DNA of 64,000 bases from Bacteroidales bacterium (GTDB taxonomy: Bacteria; Bacteroidota; Bacteroidia; Bacteroidales; UBA932): NCBI GenBank assembly GCA_024693285.1, contig JAILLE010000038.1, positions 1-64,000 on the forward strand, in the 5' to 3' direction. Shown here piece after piece: positions 45,040-53,606 of this stretch. Both the position numbers and the translations under genes were made by a program. The notes under the pieces are model-generated. The model was not told where the DNA came from. It made no database searches and saw nothing but the letters and a program-made list of their open reading frames with translations. How positions within the stretch are numbered: the stretch's first letter is position 1; each line of letters starts with the position of its first letter.

Positions 45040-46005
45040 TTAAATCGTCATTATCAAATATGCCATGTAAGCTATGAATATCAGCAGGAAAGCGCTTCCG
45101 TCCCCTCTCCCGATCTTGTTATTACGACCTGTCCAGGCGCTGGAGAGGATAGCGAAAGAGCTGACCACGAGTACCCCCAGATCCACCGCCTTCATATTCT
45201 GGAACGACAATGGACATACCACTGCTGAGGCGCCGAGAATGAGAAGGATATTGGAGATATTCGATCCGATGATGTTCCCGAGCGCGAGAGCGCCTTTCTT
45301 TTTCGCCGCCGCGACTACACATGTCACTAGTTCCGGCATCGAGGTTCCACCGGCTAAGATGGTGATAGCCACGAACTTCTGCGAAAGACCGGCAGCCTCC
45401 GCGATCCGGCAAGCCGAATCCACGAAAAGATTCCCTCCGAACACAAGCCCGGCTAATCCGGCTAGTACCATCAGGATAGCGACCCAGACTTTAGTTACTT
45501 TTCCCCCGTCTTGGACCTCTTCCTCCTGGTCAACTTTGCCGTGTTTGAATGATATGAACATATAAACCGCGAATAGAAGAAGGAACAAGCCTCCCTCCCA
45601 ACGGTTGATCGTGTCATCATGGCCGAGTCCAAAAAGGGTATGCTGCAAACCGAAGCCTATCAGCAGCAGTGAGATAATGATATTCAGTGGGATATCCCGC
45701 TTTTTGTTCTCTGAGGTGATAGCGATAGGAGTGATGATTGCCGTGAGGCCGAGGATCAGAAGGACATTGAATATGTTGGATCCTACTACATTGCCTATAG
45801 CGATGTCAGCGCTGCCTTTGAAAGCTCCCGTAAGACTGACGACCAATTCAGGCATGGATGTTCCGATGCCCACAATGGTCATTCCAATGAGAAATTCGCT
45901 TAACCCGGCTTTCCGGGCGATTGAAGATGCCCCATCGACCAACCAATCCGCGCCCAGAATCACAAGGCACAGCCCGCCTAGAAGGATGAGGATGTCACAG
46001 ATCAT
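45040..46005 (-). CDS. Calcium/sodium antiporter (CaCA family)
   Basis: Inner-membrane cation exchanger of the YrbG type, 321 residues, about ten transmembrane segments. The two inverted alpha repeats are clear: GIGTSMPELVVSLTGAF followed by AIGNVVGSNIFNVLLILG, and LAGGTSMPELVTCVVAA followed by ALGNIIGSNISNILLILG. It starts three bases after the acyltransferase stop codon, so co-transcription is near certain. Confidence 0.94.
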   Translation of the reverse strand: MICDILILLGGLCLVILGADWLVDGASSIARKAGLSEFLIGMTIVGIGTSMPELVVSLTGAFKGSADIAIGNVVGSNIFNVLLILGLTAIITPIAITSENKKRDIPLNIIISLLLIGFGLQHTLFGLGHDDTINRWEGGLFLLLFAVYMFISFKHGKVDQEEEVQDGGKVTKVWVAILMVLAGLAGLVFGGNLFVDSACRIAEAAGLSQKFVAITILAGGTSMPELVTCVVAAAKKKGALALGNIIGSNISNILLILGASAVVCPLSFQNMKAVDLGVLVVSSFAILSSAWTGRNNKIGRGDGSAFLLIFIAYMAYLIMTI

Positions 46006-46008
46006 CAG

Positions 46009-47181
46009 CTACTCCTGCCTTAAAGGTTCACCGGAAGCGAGACGCTCCTTTGAAAGGACAGGGTTCGCGTAGATGCGGAGGAATATATCCCTGAGCTCGT
46101 TCCTGTCCAGCCTTTTCTCGACTTTGTCGAGCCTGTGCTCAGTGTAAGCCTCGAACTTCTCCACATCCTCCTTGTCATAAAGGTCTGAATATTTGGAAGT
46201 GTTCCAGACTTGGTCGTAAGCTATATAATTGGTCTTCCAGAGATGGTAACCGGCTATGACCCTCTTGTCCACAGCGTGCCTGATGGCTTGGTAACGGTCG
46301 TTCTTGTCGCACTTGCTGGCCATCTCGATCTCATCGAAAGTGAGCGGTAGGCCGAAGTTGAGGTGGACGTTCCCCTTCTTCTGGCGTATTCCCATCACTA
46401 TGCTATGCATGTCCTCGTGGCGACCTTTCACGTATTTCTTGGTTCTGGAAATCAATATCTCACGGGCTTTGCGTACATCGCATGGCTCATACTCGTACGA
46501 GATGCTGAGCGGGATGATATTCAACTCCATGAAATTCTCCTGGAAGGATTTCTCACCGCTCATGTCAAGCATCTTGAGGAGGCCTTGCTCGGTCGTGTCG
46601 ATTCCGTCCTTGGTGCGACCCTGCCTCTGGGCGAGCCAGATGGATGCCTTACCGGAGGTAATAGTCTGGCGGATGTACTTCGAAAGCATCTGTGAGGAGA
46701 GGTATAGATCCCTGGCGGATATTCCTCTAATCACTTTAATCATTCGGTTAGATCGGAGCAGGTATTCGACTGTCTTACTTTGTTTTATAAGGTTATCGCC
46801 AACGCATATCTCCGTCAGTGGAATCCCGTTTCTGAAGAACACCATCTGAGTGATGGCAGGGTCCAGGATAATGTCCCTATGGTTGGACATGGCGAGGAAC
46901 TTGCCTCTTATCCCTTTGATATAGCTTATTCCATCGTAGGAGAAGTTGTGGATTGTGTTGTCTATGCACCAGCCCACCGCTTCATTCATAACCTTCTCTT
47001 GGAATTCATCTATGCTGTTTACGGAACGCAGCGCGTCCCTAAGGTAAGTCACAGGCCTGTCCGGGAACAGATATTCCGAAATGGCGAAAACAGCGGGATG
47101 GTTCGCTACCTTCCCAAGGGCCTTTACGGCCTCTTCGTCATTGTAGGGACATATATTGTCAAATTCAGTCTTGTCTGCCAT
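46009..47181 (-). CDS. Acyltransferase of the PlsC-like superfamily
   Basis: A 390-residue protein of the glycerol-phosphate acyltransferase superfamily found in Bacteroidetes. The catalytic block is FLAMSNHRDIILDP (His101); the Asp at 107 is one residue further than in the usual HX4D motif. Later blocks include LTEICVGDNLI, KASIWLAQRQGRTKDG and IIPLSISYEYEPCD. There is no clear membrane anchor. Its acyl acceptor is unknown; lysophosphatidate is the usual one, but the same operon has a cysteate synthase-like gene, so a sulfonolipid role is possible. Confidence 0.82.
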   Translation of the reverse strand: MADKTEFDNICPYNDEEAVKALGKVANHPAVFAISEYLFPDRPVTYLRDALRSVNSIDEFQEKVMNEAVGWCIDNTIHNFSYDGISYIKGIRGKFLAMSNHRDIILDPAITQMVFFRNGIPLTEICVGDNLIKQSKTVEYLLRSNRMIKVIRGISARDLYLSSQMLSKYIRQTITSGKASIWLAQRQGRTKDGIDTTEQGLLKMLDMSGEKSFQENFMELNIIPLSISYEYEPCDVRKAREILISRTKKYVKGRHEDMHSIVMGIRQKKGNVHLNFGLPLTFDEIEMASKCDKNDRYQAIRHAVDKRVIAGYHLWKTNYIAYDQVWNTSKYSDLYDKEDVEKFEAYTEHRLDKVEKRLDRNELRDIFLRIYANPVLSKERLASGEPLRQE

Positions 47182-47209
47182 GGCTGATTATATTTCTTAA
47201 CTGACAAAT

Positions 47210-48445
47210 TTAAATATTTTCGCAGCTATTCGCAACATCCCTGCGGAAAAGAATGGAGCTGTCGCCGTAGCTGAGGAATCTGAATCCATTCGAGAGGGCG
47301 AAATCATATATTGTCCTCCAATCCCCTCCTACAAAAGCTGATATCAGCAGGATCAGGGTGCTTTCCGGTTGATGGAAATTGGTCACGAGTATGTCAACGA
47401 GACGGAACTTGAAGCCAGGGACTATTATGATTCTGGTCCCGACTTTAAGCTCGGTCAAGTTATTGGCCTCCAAATAATTGATAATAGCGTCCAAGGCCTC
47501 CGTGACGGAGTAAGGATAGTCTCTATCGTATGGAGCCCATTGTCCCACGTCCTCAGGTTTCCCTTTTTCTAAGCAACTGATCCCGACGTAATAGAGCGAC
47601 TCCAAAGTACGAACCGAGGTTGTGCCTACAGCTATCAACTTGCCTTTGTTGTCCCTTATCCTTTTGAGCAGATCAAGGCTGACAACGAAAGGCTCGCGGT
47701 GCATTGGATGTCCTGAAATCTCAGAGGATTTGACGGGAAGGAATGTCCCCGCACCGACATGGAGGCAGACATTCCGAATATCGATTCCCTTCTCTTTAAT
47801 GCCTTTCAGAACCCTGTCTGTGAAGTGCAAACCGGCCGTAGGAGCTGCCACAGAGCCTCTTATCTTAGCATATAGGGTTTGATAGCGTTCAGCGTCAATC
47901 GCTTCTGTCTCTCGGTTAAGATATGGTGGAATCGGTATTGAGCCGCAGATATCAAGCACATTCGAGAACGGTTGTCCTCCTTCCCACGAGAATTCAACCT
48001 CGCCAGTCCGGTCACTTCGTCCTATCAGCCTGGCTTTCAGATTTAAGGCCTCGACAACCGGGTCGGTATTTGGATTATATATGCTCAGGAGATCGTTTTT
48101 CCAGCGTTTCGCATTGCCAATCACGCACTTCCACACGCTACGGGAAGTTGATGCGAATGCCGTATTGTACTCCGGCGGATCAATTGGTTCAAGGCAGAAC
48201 ACTTCGATGTGAGCTCCGGATTCCCTCTGGAAATGAAGTCTTGCCGGGACAACCTTCGTGTCGTTGAATATCATAAGTGATCCCTCCGGCAGCAGACCGG
48301 GAAGATCTCTGAAAATATGCTCGTCGACATTGCCGTCAACGTAACGAAGCAATTTGGATGAATCTCGCTCCGGGAGAGGATACTTCGCGATCCTCTCATC
48401 GGGCAGTTCGTAGAAATAGTCTTCAATCTTTATCGTTGGAATCAT
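47210..48445 (-). CDS. queA: S-adenosylmethionine:tRNA ribosyltransferase-isomerase, long form
   Basis: Transfers and isomerises the ribosyl of SAM to make epoxyqueuosine at position 34 of tRNAs. The 411-residue product is longer than E. coli QueA (356), as in the long Bacteroidetes form. Motifs: YFYELPDERIAKYPLPERD, LMIFNDTKVVPARL, VAAPTAGLHFT, HVGAGTFLPVKSSE, GTTSVRTLES and TNFHQPESTLILLISAF. ATG 48445 is taken as start; a TTG nine bases earlier adds three residues. Extra sequence sits mainly in the middle (about 85-140). It heads the operon with the acyltransferase, exchanger and cysteate synthase-like genes. Confidence 0.92.
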   Translation of the reverse strand: MIPTIKIEDYFYELPDERIAKYPLPERDSSKLLRYVDGNVDEHIFRDLPGLLPEGSLMIFNDTKVVPARLHFQRESGAHIEVFCLEPIDPPEYNTAFASTSRSVWKCVIGNAKRWKNDLLSIYNPNTDPVVEALNLKARLIGRSDRTGEVEFSWEGGQPFSNVLDICGSIPIPPYLNRETEAIDAERYQTLYAKIRGSVAAPTAGLHFTDRVLKGIKEKGIDIRNVCLHVGAGTFLPVKSSEISGHPMHREPFVVSLDLLKRIRDNKGKLIAVGTTSVRTLESLYYVGISCLEKGKPEDVGQWAPYDRDYPYSVTEALDAIINYLEANNLTELKVGTRIIIVPGFKFRLVDILVTNFHQPESTLILLISAFVGGDWRTIYDFALSNGFRFLSYGDSSILFRRDVANSCENI

Positions 48446-48680
48446 CGTTGACAATTCAAAATTTCAATACAAATATTAACTCAAGCGCGAATTTAATCAT
48501 TTCGTACGATATCGAGTGAAAGTGAAAATACAGCCTAGCTTTACCATTTTAAAGCGTTCATTTATTTAAAATGCGATTGCGGATATGTGAATTTCGTTTT
48601 CAAAAATGCGGCTGTTTACAAAAGTGAAAACAAGAAATTTTAATAAAAAGAATATAATATAGTAATTAATTGAATATCAG

Positions 48681-48783
48681 ATAATTAGCTAAGTTAAATT
48701 AATTTTATAAATAAAGAGAATATGTAAATAGGACTCCCCTGTTGTCGACATTTACGGAAAAATACATATATTTAGCTAATTAT
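48681..48783. repeat. 12-bp inverted repeat pair in the AT-rich region
   Basis: ATAATTAGCTAA (48681-48692) and TTAGCTAATTAT (48772-48783) are perfect inverted copies separated by 79 bp. The spacing suits looping by a DNA-binding protein more than an RNA stem. Confidence 0.6.
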
Positions 48784-48820
48784 ATAGTTAATTATCAGAT
48801 ATTTATATAAATCTAACTTA

Positions 48821-48834
48821 ACCTAAATTTAGGT
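48821..48834. promoter_or_regulatory. 14-bp palindrome, possible operator
   Basis: ACCTAAATTTAGGT is a perfect palindrome 54 bp upstream of the -33 box and 104 bp upstream of the XRE-type regulator gene. It is a candidate binding site for that regulator or another dimeric protein; this is inferred from symmetry and position only. Confidence 0.4.
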
Positions 48835-48887
48835 ATTTTATCGCACTTTATTTGAACTATGCGACCTTACTTGTTATAAACTTTACC

Positions 48888-48918
48888 TTTGGAATTTCGA
48901 ACTATATCATTATATTTG
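48888..48918 (+). promoter_or_regulatory. Full-consensus promoter for the regulator-pyrD-cinA operon
   Basis: TTTG (48888-48891), a 19-bp spacer and TATATTTG (48911-48918) match the Bacteroidetes consensus exactly. Start site near 48925, about 13 bases before the ATG at 48938. A second -7-like element, TACCTTTG, lies at 48884-48891 and overlaps the -33 box. Confidence 0.75.
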
Positions 48919-48937
48919 TGAACAAAGAATTCGTCCC

Positions 48938-49294
48938 ATGAACCAGCGTCTACAGCAGTTTCTCAACGCCGAGAATATCTCCCAGTCACAATTCGCCGAT
49001 CGTCTCGGTGTCGCTAAAGCGAGCGTCTCTCATATCCTCGCCGGGCGTAATAAGCCAGGCTATGATTTCATAGAGAGTTTATCACGTCAATTCCCTAATC
49101 TGAATCTGGAATGGCTTATTAACGGGCGTGGCAGGATGTACAAAGTGACAGGACAAGAGCCTGAGATTCCCGTTCAGGAGGCGGATAATATATTCGAAAA
49201 CACCCCCGAATCCATCGAATCGCAGATTGATCAGCCTAAAATCGTGAAAGTTGTCATATTCTACGACAACGGCACTTTCCAGGAAATCGTCTAA
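48938..49294 (+). CDS. XRE-family helix-turn-helix protein
   Basis: A 118-residue protein with an N-terminal HTH_3 domain (about 1-65: FLNAENISQSQFADRLGVAK, ASVSHILAGRNKPG) and the NLEWLINGRGRMY segment typical of small Bacteroidetes regulators. The C-terminal 50 residues are acidic, then end in a short beta-like stretch (KVVIFYDNGTFQEIV), perhaps for dimerisation. Target and ligand are unknown. It is the first gene before pyrD, 17 bp away, and may regulate its own promoter. Confidence 0.85.
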   Translation: MNQRLQQFLNAENISQSQFADRLGVAKASVSHILAGRNKPGYDFIESLSRQFPNLNLEWLINGRGRMYKVTGQEPEIPVQEADNIFENTPESIESQIDQPKIVKVVIFYDNGTFQEIV

Positions 49295-49311
49295 TTTGCT
49301 ATATTCGCGGT

Positions 49312-50340
49312 ATGTACAAGCTTTTGATCAGACCGCTTTTGTTTTGCCTATCACCGGAAAGGGCCCACAGGCTGGTCCTCCGGCTTTTACATTTTGCCCG
49401 TAAGATTCCCTTCTGCGCCTCTCTGGTTAAGCTTATCTATCGCTGCAAGACTCCTTCACTGCGACGTGAGCTATGGGGCCTGGATTTCCCGAATCCTGTC
49501 GGTCTGGCGGCTGGAATAGACAAGAATGGCGAGTATTACAACGAAATATCATGGTTCGGTTTCTCTTTTGTGGAGATCGGATCTCTCACCCCTGAGCCCC
49601 AGGATGGCAATCCCCGTCCTCGTCTTTTCCGTCTTCCCAAAGACAAGGCATTGATTAACAGGATGGGAATCAATAATAATGGTGTCGCTTACGCTATCGA
49701 GCGTATCAAACAAGATCATCCTAAGACTATAATTTGCGCCAGTATAGCGAAGAACACCACCTCCGCTTCTGAAGGTGATATAATTGGTGACTACACAAAG
49801 TCTTTCTCCCTCCTTTATGATTTTGTGGATATGTTCACCGTCAATGTCTCCTGCCCCAATGTGGAGGGTTTGCAGCATCTGCAGGATGTGTCTTATCTAT
49901 CAGATGTTGTTGATCCTCTGCTAGATATGAGAATATGCTATGACTCATATAGACCTATCCTGGTCAAGGTCTCCCCTGATATTCCGCTGGAGGAATTGGA
50001 CGAGATCCTGGATTATTGCATGATGTCCGGCGTCGACGGTGTCGTTGCCGGCAACACTACCACATCCAGGGAAGGATTGGTCACGCCTAAGGATAAAGTG
50101 GATAAAATCGGCAGAGGAGGCCTTTCAGGGGCACCTTTGTTCGAGAAAAGCCTGGCCCTGGTCAAGCATATTCACGAACACACTCTCGGCAGGCTGTCCA
50201 TAGTCGGTGTGGGAGGAATAATGGGACCGGAGCAGGCGCGTCAGATGCTTGATGCCGGCGCCTCCCTGATTGAGATATGCACTGGATTCATCTATGAGGG
50301 TCCTGGTGCCGTGAAAAAGATTCTTAAAGGATTGAAATGA
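49312..50340 (+). CDS. pyrD: Dihydroorotate dehydrogenase, quinone-dependent (class 2)
   Basis: Oxidises dihydroorotate to orotate in pyrimidine synthesis, passing electrons to membrane quinone. The 342 residues have the class 2 N-terminal helical membrane-association segment (about 1-45), then the FMN barrel: NPVGLAAGIDKNGEY, GSLTPEPQDGNPRPRLFRL, NRMGINNNGV, the catalytic Ser in FTVNVSCPNVEG, LVKVSPD, and GVGGIMGPEQARQMLDAGAS. It overlaps cinA by four bases. Confidence 0.96.
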   Translation: MYKLLIRPLLFCLSPERAHRLVLRLLHFARKIPFCASLVKLIYRCKTPSLRRELWGLDFPNPVGLAAGIDKNGEYYNEISWFGFSFVEIGSLTPEPQDGNPRPRLFRLPKDKALINRMGINNNGVAYAIERIKQDHPKTIICASIAKNTTSASEGDIIGDYTKSFSLLYDFVDMFTVNVSCPNVEGLQHLQDVSYLSDVVDPLLDMRICYDSYRPILVKVSPDIPLEELDEILDYCMMSGVDGVVAGNTTTSREGLVTPKDKVDKIGRGGLSGAPLFEKSLALVKHIHEHTLGRLSIVGVGGIMGPEQARQMLDAGASLIEICTGFIYEGPGAVKKILKGLK

Positions 50341-51608
50341 TAGAAGCTTCTATTTGCACAATCGGCGACGAGATACTTATAGGCCAGATTGTGGACACCA
50401 ACTCAGCGTCGATCGCGCGCTCCCTTGAGGAGATCGGTATAAAGGTCAGCCGGACTCTCTCCATCGGAGATGACCGTGGCGAGATAATAGGAAACCTCGA
50501 GAATGAGCTGAGGATCAGCAATATAGTTATTTCCACAGGAGGCCTTGGACCCACGAAGGATGATATCACTAAGTCGGCTCTGGCAGAGATGAGTGGCAGC
50601 AGTGCCTATGTTGAGAATCCCGTCCAGATGGAAATAATCCACGATATCCTCCGCTCCAGAGGGCTTGATATCCTGGATATCAATAAGGCCCAGGCACTTG
50701 TCCCGGACACATGTGAGGTGATACCGAACCGGTTGGGAACGGCTCCAATTATGGTTTTCAGGTTCCCGGAAGAGAGATTTGGCCATCCAGCCACCCTTTA
50801 TTCCCTGCCCGGAGTCCCCTTTGAGGCAATCGGAGCCTTGCCTGATGTCATCGAGGATATAAAGAACCATAATTTACTGACCGACATTTTCCATAAATGT
50901 GTCATGGTCGCCGGGCTCGCTGAGTCTGCCCTTTCCAAACTTATTGAGCCATGGGAAGATAGTCTCCCAGAAGACATGCATCTTGCTTATCTCCCCAACC
51001 AGCTTACCGGTGTACGCCTGAGGCTCTCCATTTATGGCGGGAATAAAGAAGATGAGGAAAGGCGCATAGATGAGCGTTTCGCTGCCCTGAAGCCCATTCT
51101 AGGCGATAAGATATATTCCTACTCCGATGACACTCTCCAGAATGCTGTGGGGGCGCTTCTCAGGGGGACAGGAAAGACTCTCAGCGCGGCTGAGTCCTGC
51201 ACTGGAGGTATGATCTCTTCGTTAATAACCTCAGTTCCCGGTGCTTCTGAATATTACCTCGGCTCTGTGACATCTTATGCTGTGGCTGTGAAAGAGTCTG
51301 TCCTGGGTGTCGGGCATGACGTCGTTGAGACTTACGGTGTAGTCAGTTCAGAAGTCGCGGCCGCTATGGCGGAGGGAGTCCGGAAACTCACCGGAAGCAC
51401 CTATTCAGTCGCCACAACTGGCTTGGCCGGTCCTGCCGGTGATGAGCGGAATCCTGTCGGAACAGTATGGATCGGAGTCTCTGGACCCCACGGAACAACG
51501 ACCGTAAGGCGTGTCTACAAAAATGACAGAAAGAGGAATATCGAGAGGTTTACCTCTGCCGCACTCGATGAATTAAGGATTTACATCCTCCAAGACTCAA
51601 AGTCTTGA
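50337..51608 (+). CDS. cinA: CinA family protein (nicotinamide-nucleotide amidase)
   Basis: Two-domain CinA of 423 residues: an N-terminal MoCF/COG1058 ADP-ribose pyrophosphatase-like domain (CTIGDEILIGQIVDTNSA, STGGLGPTKDDITK) and a C-terminal NMN deamidase domain (LSAAESCTGGMISSLIT, SVATTGLAGPAGDE, NPVGTVWIGV). It recycles nicotinamide mononucleotide in NAD metabolism. Translationally coupled to pyrD and followed by a hairpin terminator. Confidence 0.95.
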   Translation: MIEASICTIGDEILIGQIVDTNSASIARSLEEIGIKVSRTLSIGDDRGEIIGNLENELRISNIVISTGGLGPTKDDITKSALAEMSGSSAYVENPVQMEIIHDILRSRGLDILDINKAQALVPDTCEVIPNRLGTAPIMVFRFPEERFGHPATLYSLPGVPFEAIGALPDVIEDIKNHNLLTDIFHKCVMVAGLAESALSKLIEPWEDSLPEDMHLAYLPNQLTGVRLRLSIYGGNKEDEERRIDERFAALKPILGDKIYSYSDDTLQNAVGALLRGTGKTLSAAESCTGGMISSLITSVPGASEYYLGSVTSYAVAVKESVLGVGHDVVETYGVVSSEVAAAMAEGVRKLTGSTYSVATTGLAGPAGDERNPVGTVWIGVSGPHGTTTVRRVYKNDRKRNIERFTSAALDELRIYILQDSKS

Positions 51609-51633
51609 TTCAAAGATAATAAAACACAATAGT

Positions 51634-51665
51634 TAGGGTGTATAACAAAATTGTTACACACCCTA
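51634..51665. terminator. Hairpin terminator between cinA and the dipeptidase gene
   Basis: A 13-bp stem with one mismatch (51634-51646 with 51653-51665, loop AAAATT) lies midway in the 76-bp gap between the convergent genes. T-rich sequence follows on the plus strand and T-containing sequence on the minus strand, so it may act in both directions. Confidence 0.7.
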
Positions 51666-51684
51666 TTATTTTGCGATCAAAGTA

Positions 51685-52674
51685 TTATAACGAATTGGAA
51701 ATCACGTCATTAAAGACTCTGAGGAAATTTTGTCCGGCAATTTTCTCAATCTGGTCTTCCGAGTAACCTTTTCTTCTCAAAAGGTCGAATATTATCGGGA
51801 GCCTTGAGACGTCCTCCAAGCCTTCCGGAGTCACCTCGATCCCGTCGAAATCTGTTCCGATTCCGACATGTTCTATACCCGCCACATTTACGGCATGGTC
51901 AATATGACGGACAACATCTTCGGCTGTCGGCTTGGGTGTCGCTTTCTCCCCTGACTCAGCATAAGCCTTCGCGTAAGAGTCGGAGAGGAAAACCGGATAA
52001 AAATTGATCTGTATCACACCGCCTTTGTCAGCCATGCGCCTGATCATATCGTCAGTCATATTCCTCGGATGGTTGGCGAGGGCTCTGCAGCATGAATGGG
52101 TGGAGACAATCGGAGACTTTGAGCAAGCCAGTACATCATTAAATGTCAAGTCGGAAACGTGTGCCATATCAATGATCATTCCAAGTCGGTTCATCTCAGC
52201 GACAACCTCCCTTCCGAATGGACTCAGGCCTCCCCAACGTTTCCCTTCCATAGCGGCGTCAGCGATCTCATTGTCCCCGTTATGAGTCAGTGTCATGTAT
52301 CTGGCACCGAAGCGGTAGAATAAACGAAGCAGCGACAATGATTTCTGGATTGGAGAGCCGTTCTCTATTCCTATTAATATTGAGATTAGACCTTTCTCTT
52401 TGTTCGCCAATGCCTCTGACGGAGATGTCGCGATGGCTACCTGGTCAGGATACTGCCCTACAGCGTCATAAATGCTCGCAAGCATCTCCAGCGCTCTGGT
52501 CGTCGACGCCTCCGGAGAGAGCTCTGCTGATGTGTATAAGGCGAAAAAAGAGGCGTCGACTCCCCCTGCCTTCAACTTGGCAAGATCCACCTGTCCGTCT
52601 GGGGCACCTTTCCCCAGATCCATTCCCTTTATCAGAAGGGTCGGCGTATCACAGTGAGTGTCAAGGACAAACAT
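51685..52674 (-). CDS. Membrane dipeptidase family (M19) zinc peptidase
   Basis: Renal-dipeptidase family enzyme of 329 residues. The metal site is visible at the start (DTHCDT, His7 and Asp9), with IGIENGS (bridging Glu), IIDMAHVSD and STHSCCRALANHPRNM for the remaining ligands. No signal peptide, so probably cytosolic, cleaving dipeptides including those with D-residues at the C-terminus. Its ATG overlaps the DUF2807 stop codon by one base; it is the last gene of the valS operon. Confidence 0.94.
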   Translation of the reverse strand: MFVLDTHCDTPTLLIKGMDLGKGAPDGQVDLAKLKAGGVDASFFALYTSAELSPEASTTRALEMLASIYDAVGQYPDQVAIATSPSEALANKEKGLISILIGIENGSPIQKSLSLLRLFYRFGARYMTLTHNGDNEIADAAMEGKRWGGLSPFGREVVAEMNRLGMIIDMAHVSDLTFNDVLACSKSPIVSTHSCCRALANHPRNMTDDMIRRMADKGGVIQINFYPVFLSDSYAKAYAESGEKATPKPTAEDVVRHIDHAVNVAGIEHVGIGTDFDGIEVTPEGLEDVSRLPIIFDLLRRKGYSEDQIEKIAGQNFLRVFNDVISNSL

Positions 52675-53594
52675 TATTTCCTAAGTACTGAAGCGCTTTG
52701 GATCTTGATTATCTTGATCGCGGGTTCTCCGGCGAAAACCACCTCTGACCCCCTTCCGAGATCAAGTTCAAGTGACTTGGAAGCCCATACATCCACGTCA
52801 ACTCCCGTTACCGCCAAGGTGGCCTCCTCAGTTTCAAGCGCTGATGCGTCGACTTTAGATGATGTTCCCTTTCCATTGACTTCAAGAACCTTGGAATTCC
52901 CGGCGACAGTAATTTTAGAACTTCCAGTGGGAGAGACAGTTATCTTCTCATCTACGCTCCCTTTAATGTTTATCTCGGATGCTCCGGCAGCTGTGATGCC
53001 GATATTAGCCGCATGACATTCCATCGCTATTCCACCTTTTCCGTCAGTAGTGACCTTGACATCATTCTCAACGTTCACACCGGCATTCGAGAAGCGGGCG
53101 TTCTTCGAGACGCTCAGATCCAGGCTCTTTCCGAATATCTTAAGGTTATTGATAGAAGATGAACCGGTCATGGTAATCACGAAATCACCAACAGCCAGGT
53201 CAGCGGCAGAGAAAAACTCTGACTCATCGTTCAGGGTCAATGATTTCAAGACAGGCATAGTTATTACTGCCACTAAAGTGCGCTCCGGTGAATTCTTGCC
53301 CTTGTATTGTTTCTTAAGATCTTTAGGGACATTCTTCTCGTCCAAACCGAGATGGAGCACACCGGCTTTGACATAGCACTCAACATAGCTCTCTAGCGCG
53401 TCATCCATTGTAAGTTTCGCGTTGTAGGTGTCGCCCTTAGTGATTGATACCCTGAACCCGTCGGAAGCTTCTATTCCCTCGAACGGAGAGAGAGAATGCT
53501 CCTTTGATCTGGTTTGCGAGGAAGCGCAAACAGTTGATGCCATGATACAAATGGCAATAACTAACAAATTATTAACCAGAGTTTTCATAATCAT
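52674..53594 (-). CDS. DUF2807 (GIN domain) exported protein
   Basis: A 306-residue exported protein: signal peptide (VNNLLVIAICIMASTVCASSQ), then a head GIN (DUF2807) domain made of short repeating beta turns rich in Gly, Ser, Asn and Val, which should form a right-handed beta-helix (for example VTTDGKGGIAMECHAANIGI). These are abundant in Bacteroidetes and of unknown function, perhaps surface adhesion or structural. Two starts are possible, ATG 53594 or ATG 53588. Confidence 0.85.
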   Translation of the reverse strand: MIMKTLVNNLLVIAICIMASTVCASSQTRSKEHSLSPFEGIEASDGFRVSITKGDTYNAKLTMDDALESYVECYVKAGVLHLGLDEKNVPKDLKKQYKGKNSPERTLVAVITMPVLKSLTLNDESEFFSAADLAVGDFVITMTGSSSINNLKIFGKSLDLSVSKNARFSNAGVNVENDVKVTTDGKGGIAMECHAANIGITAAGASEINIKGSVDEKITVSPTGSSKITVAGNSKVLEVNGKGTSSKVDASALETEEATLAVTGVDVDVWASKSLELDLGRGSEVVFAGEPAIKIIKIQSASVLRK

Positions 53595-53606
53595 CGATAT
53601 AACTAA

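Larger units (their letters stand above)
48446..48937. other. AT-rich noncoding region between queA and the XRE-type regulator
   Basis: About 490 bp with no convincing ORF in any frame. It holds a 12-bp inverted repeat pair, a direct repeat of TATCAGATA (48675-48683 and 48793-48801), a 14-bp palindrome and the promoter of the downstream gene. GC content falls well below that of the flanking genes. No tRNA, known riboswitch fold or DnaA-box cluster is recognised. Confidence 0.6.
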
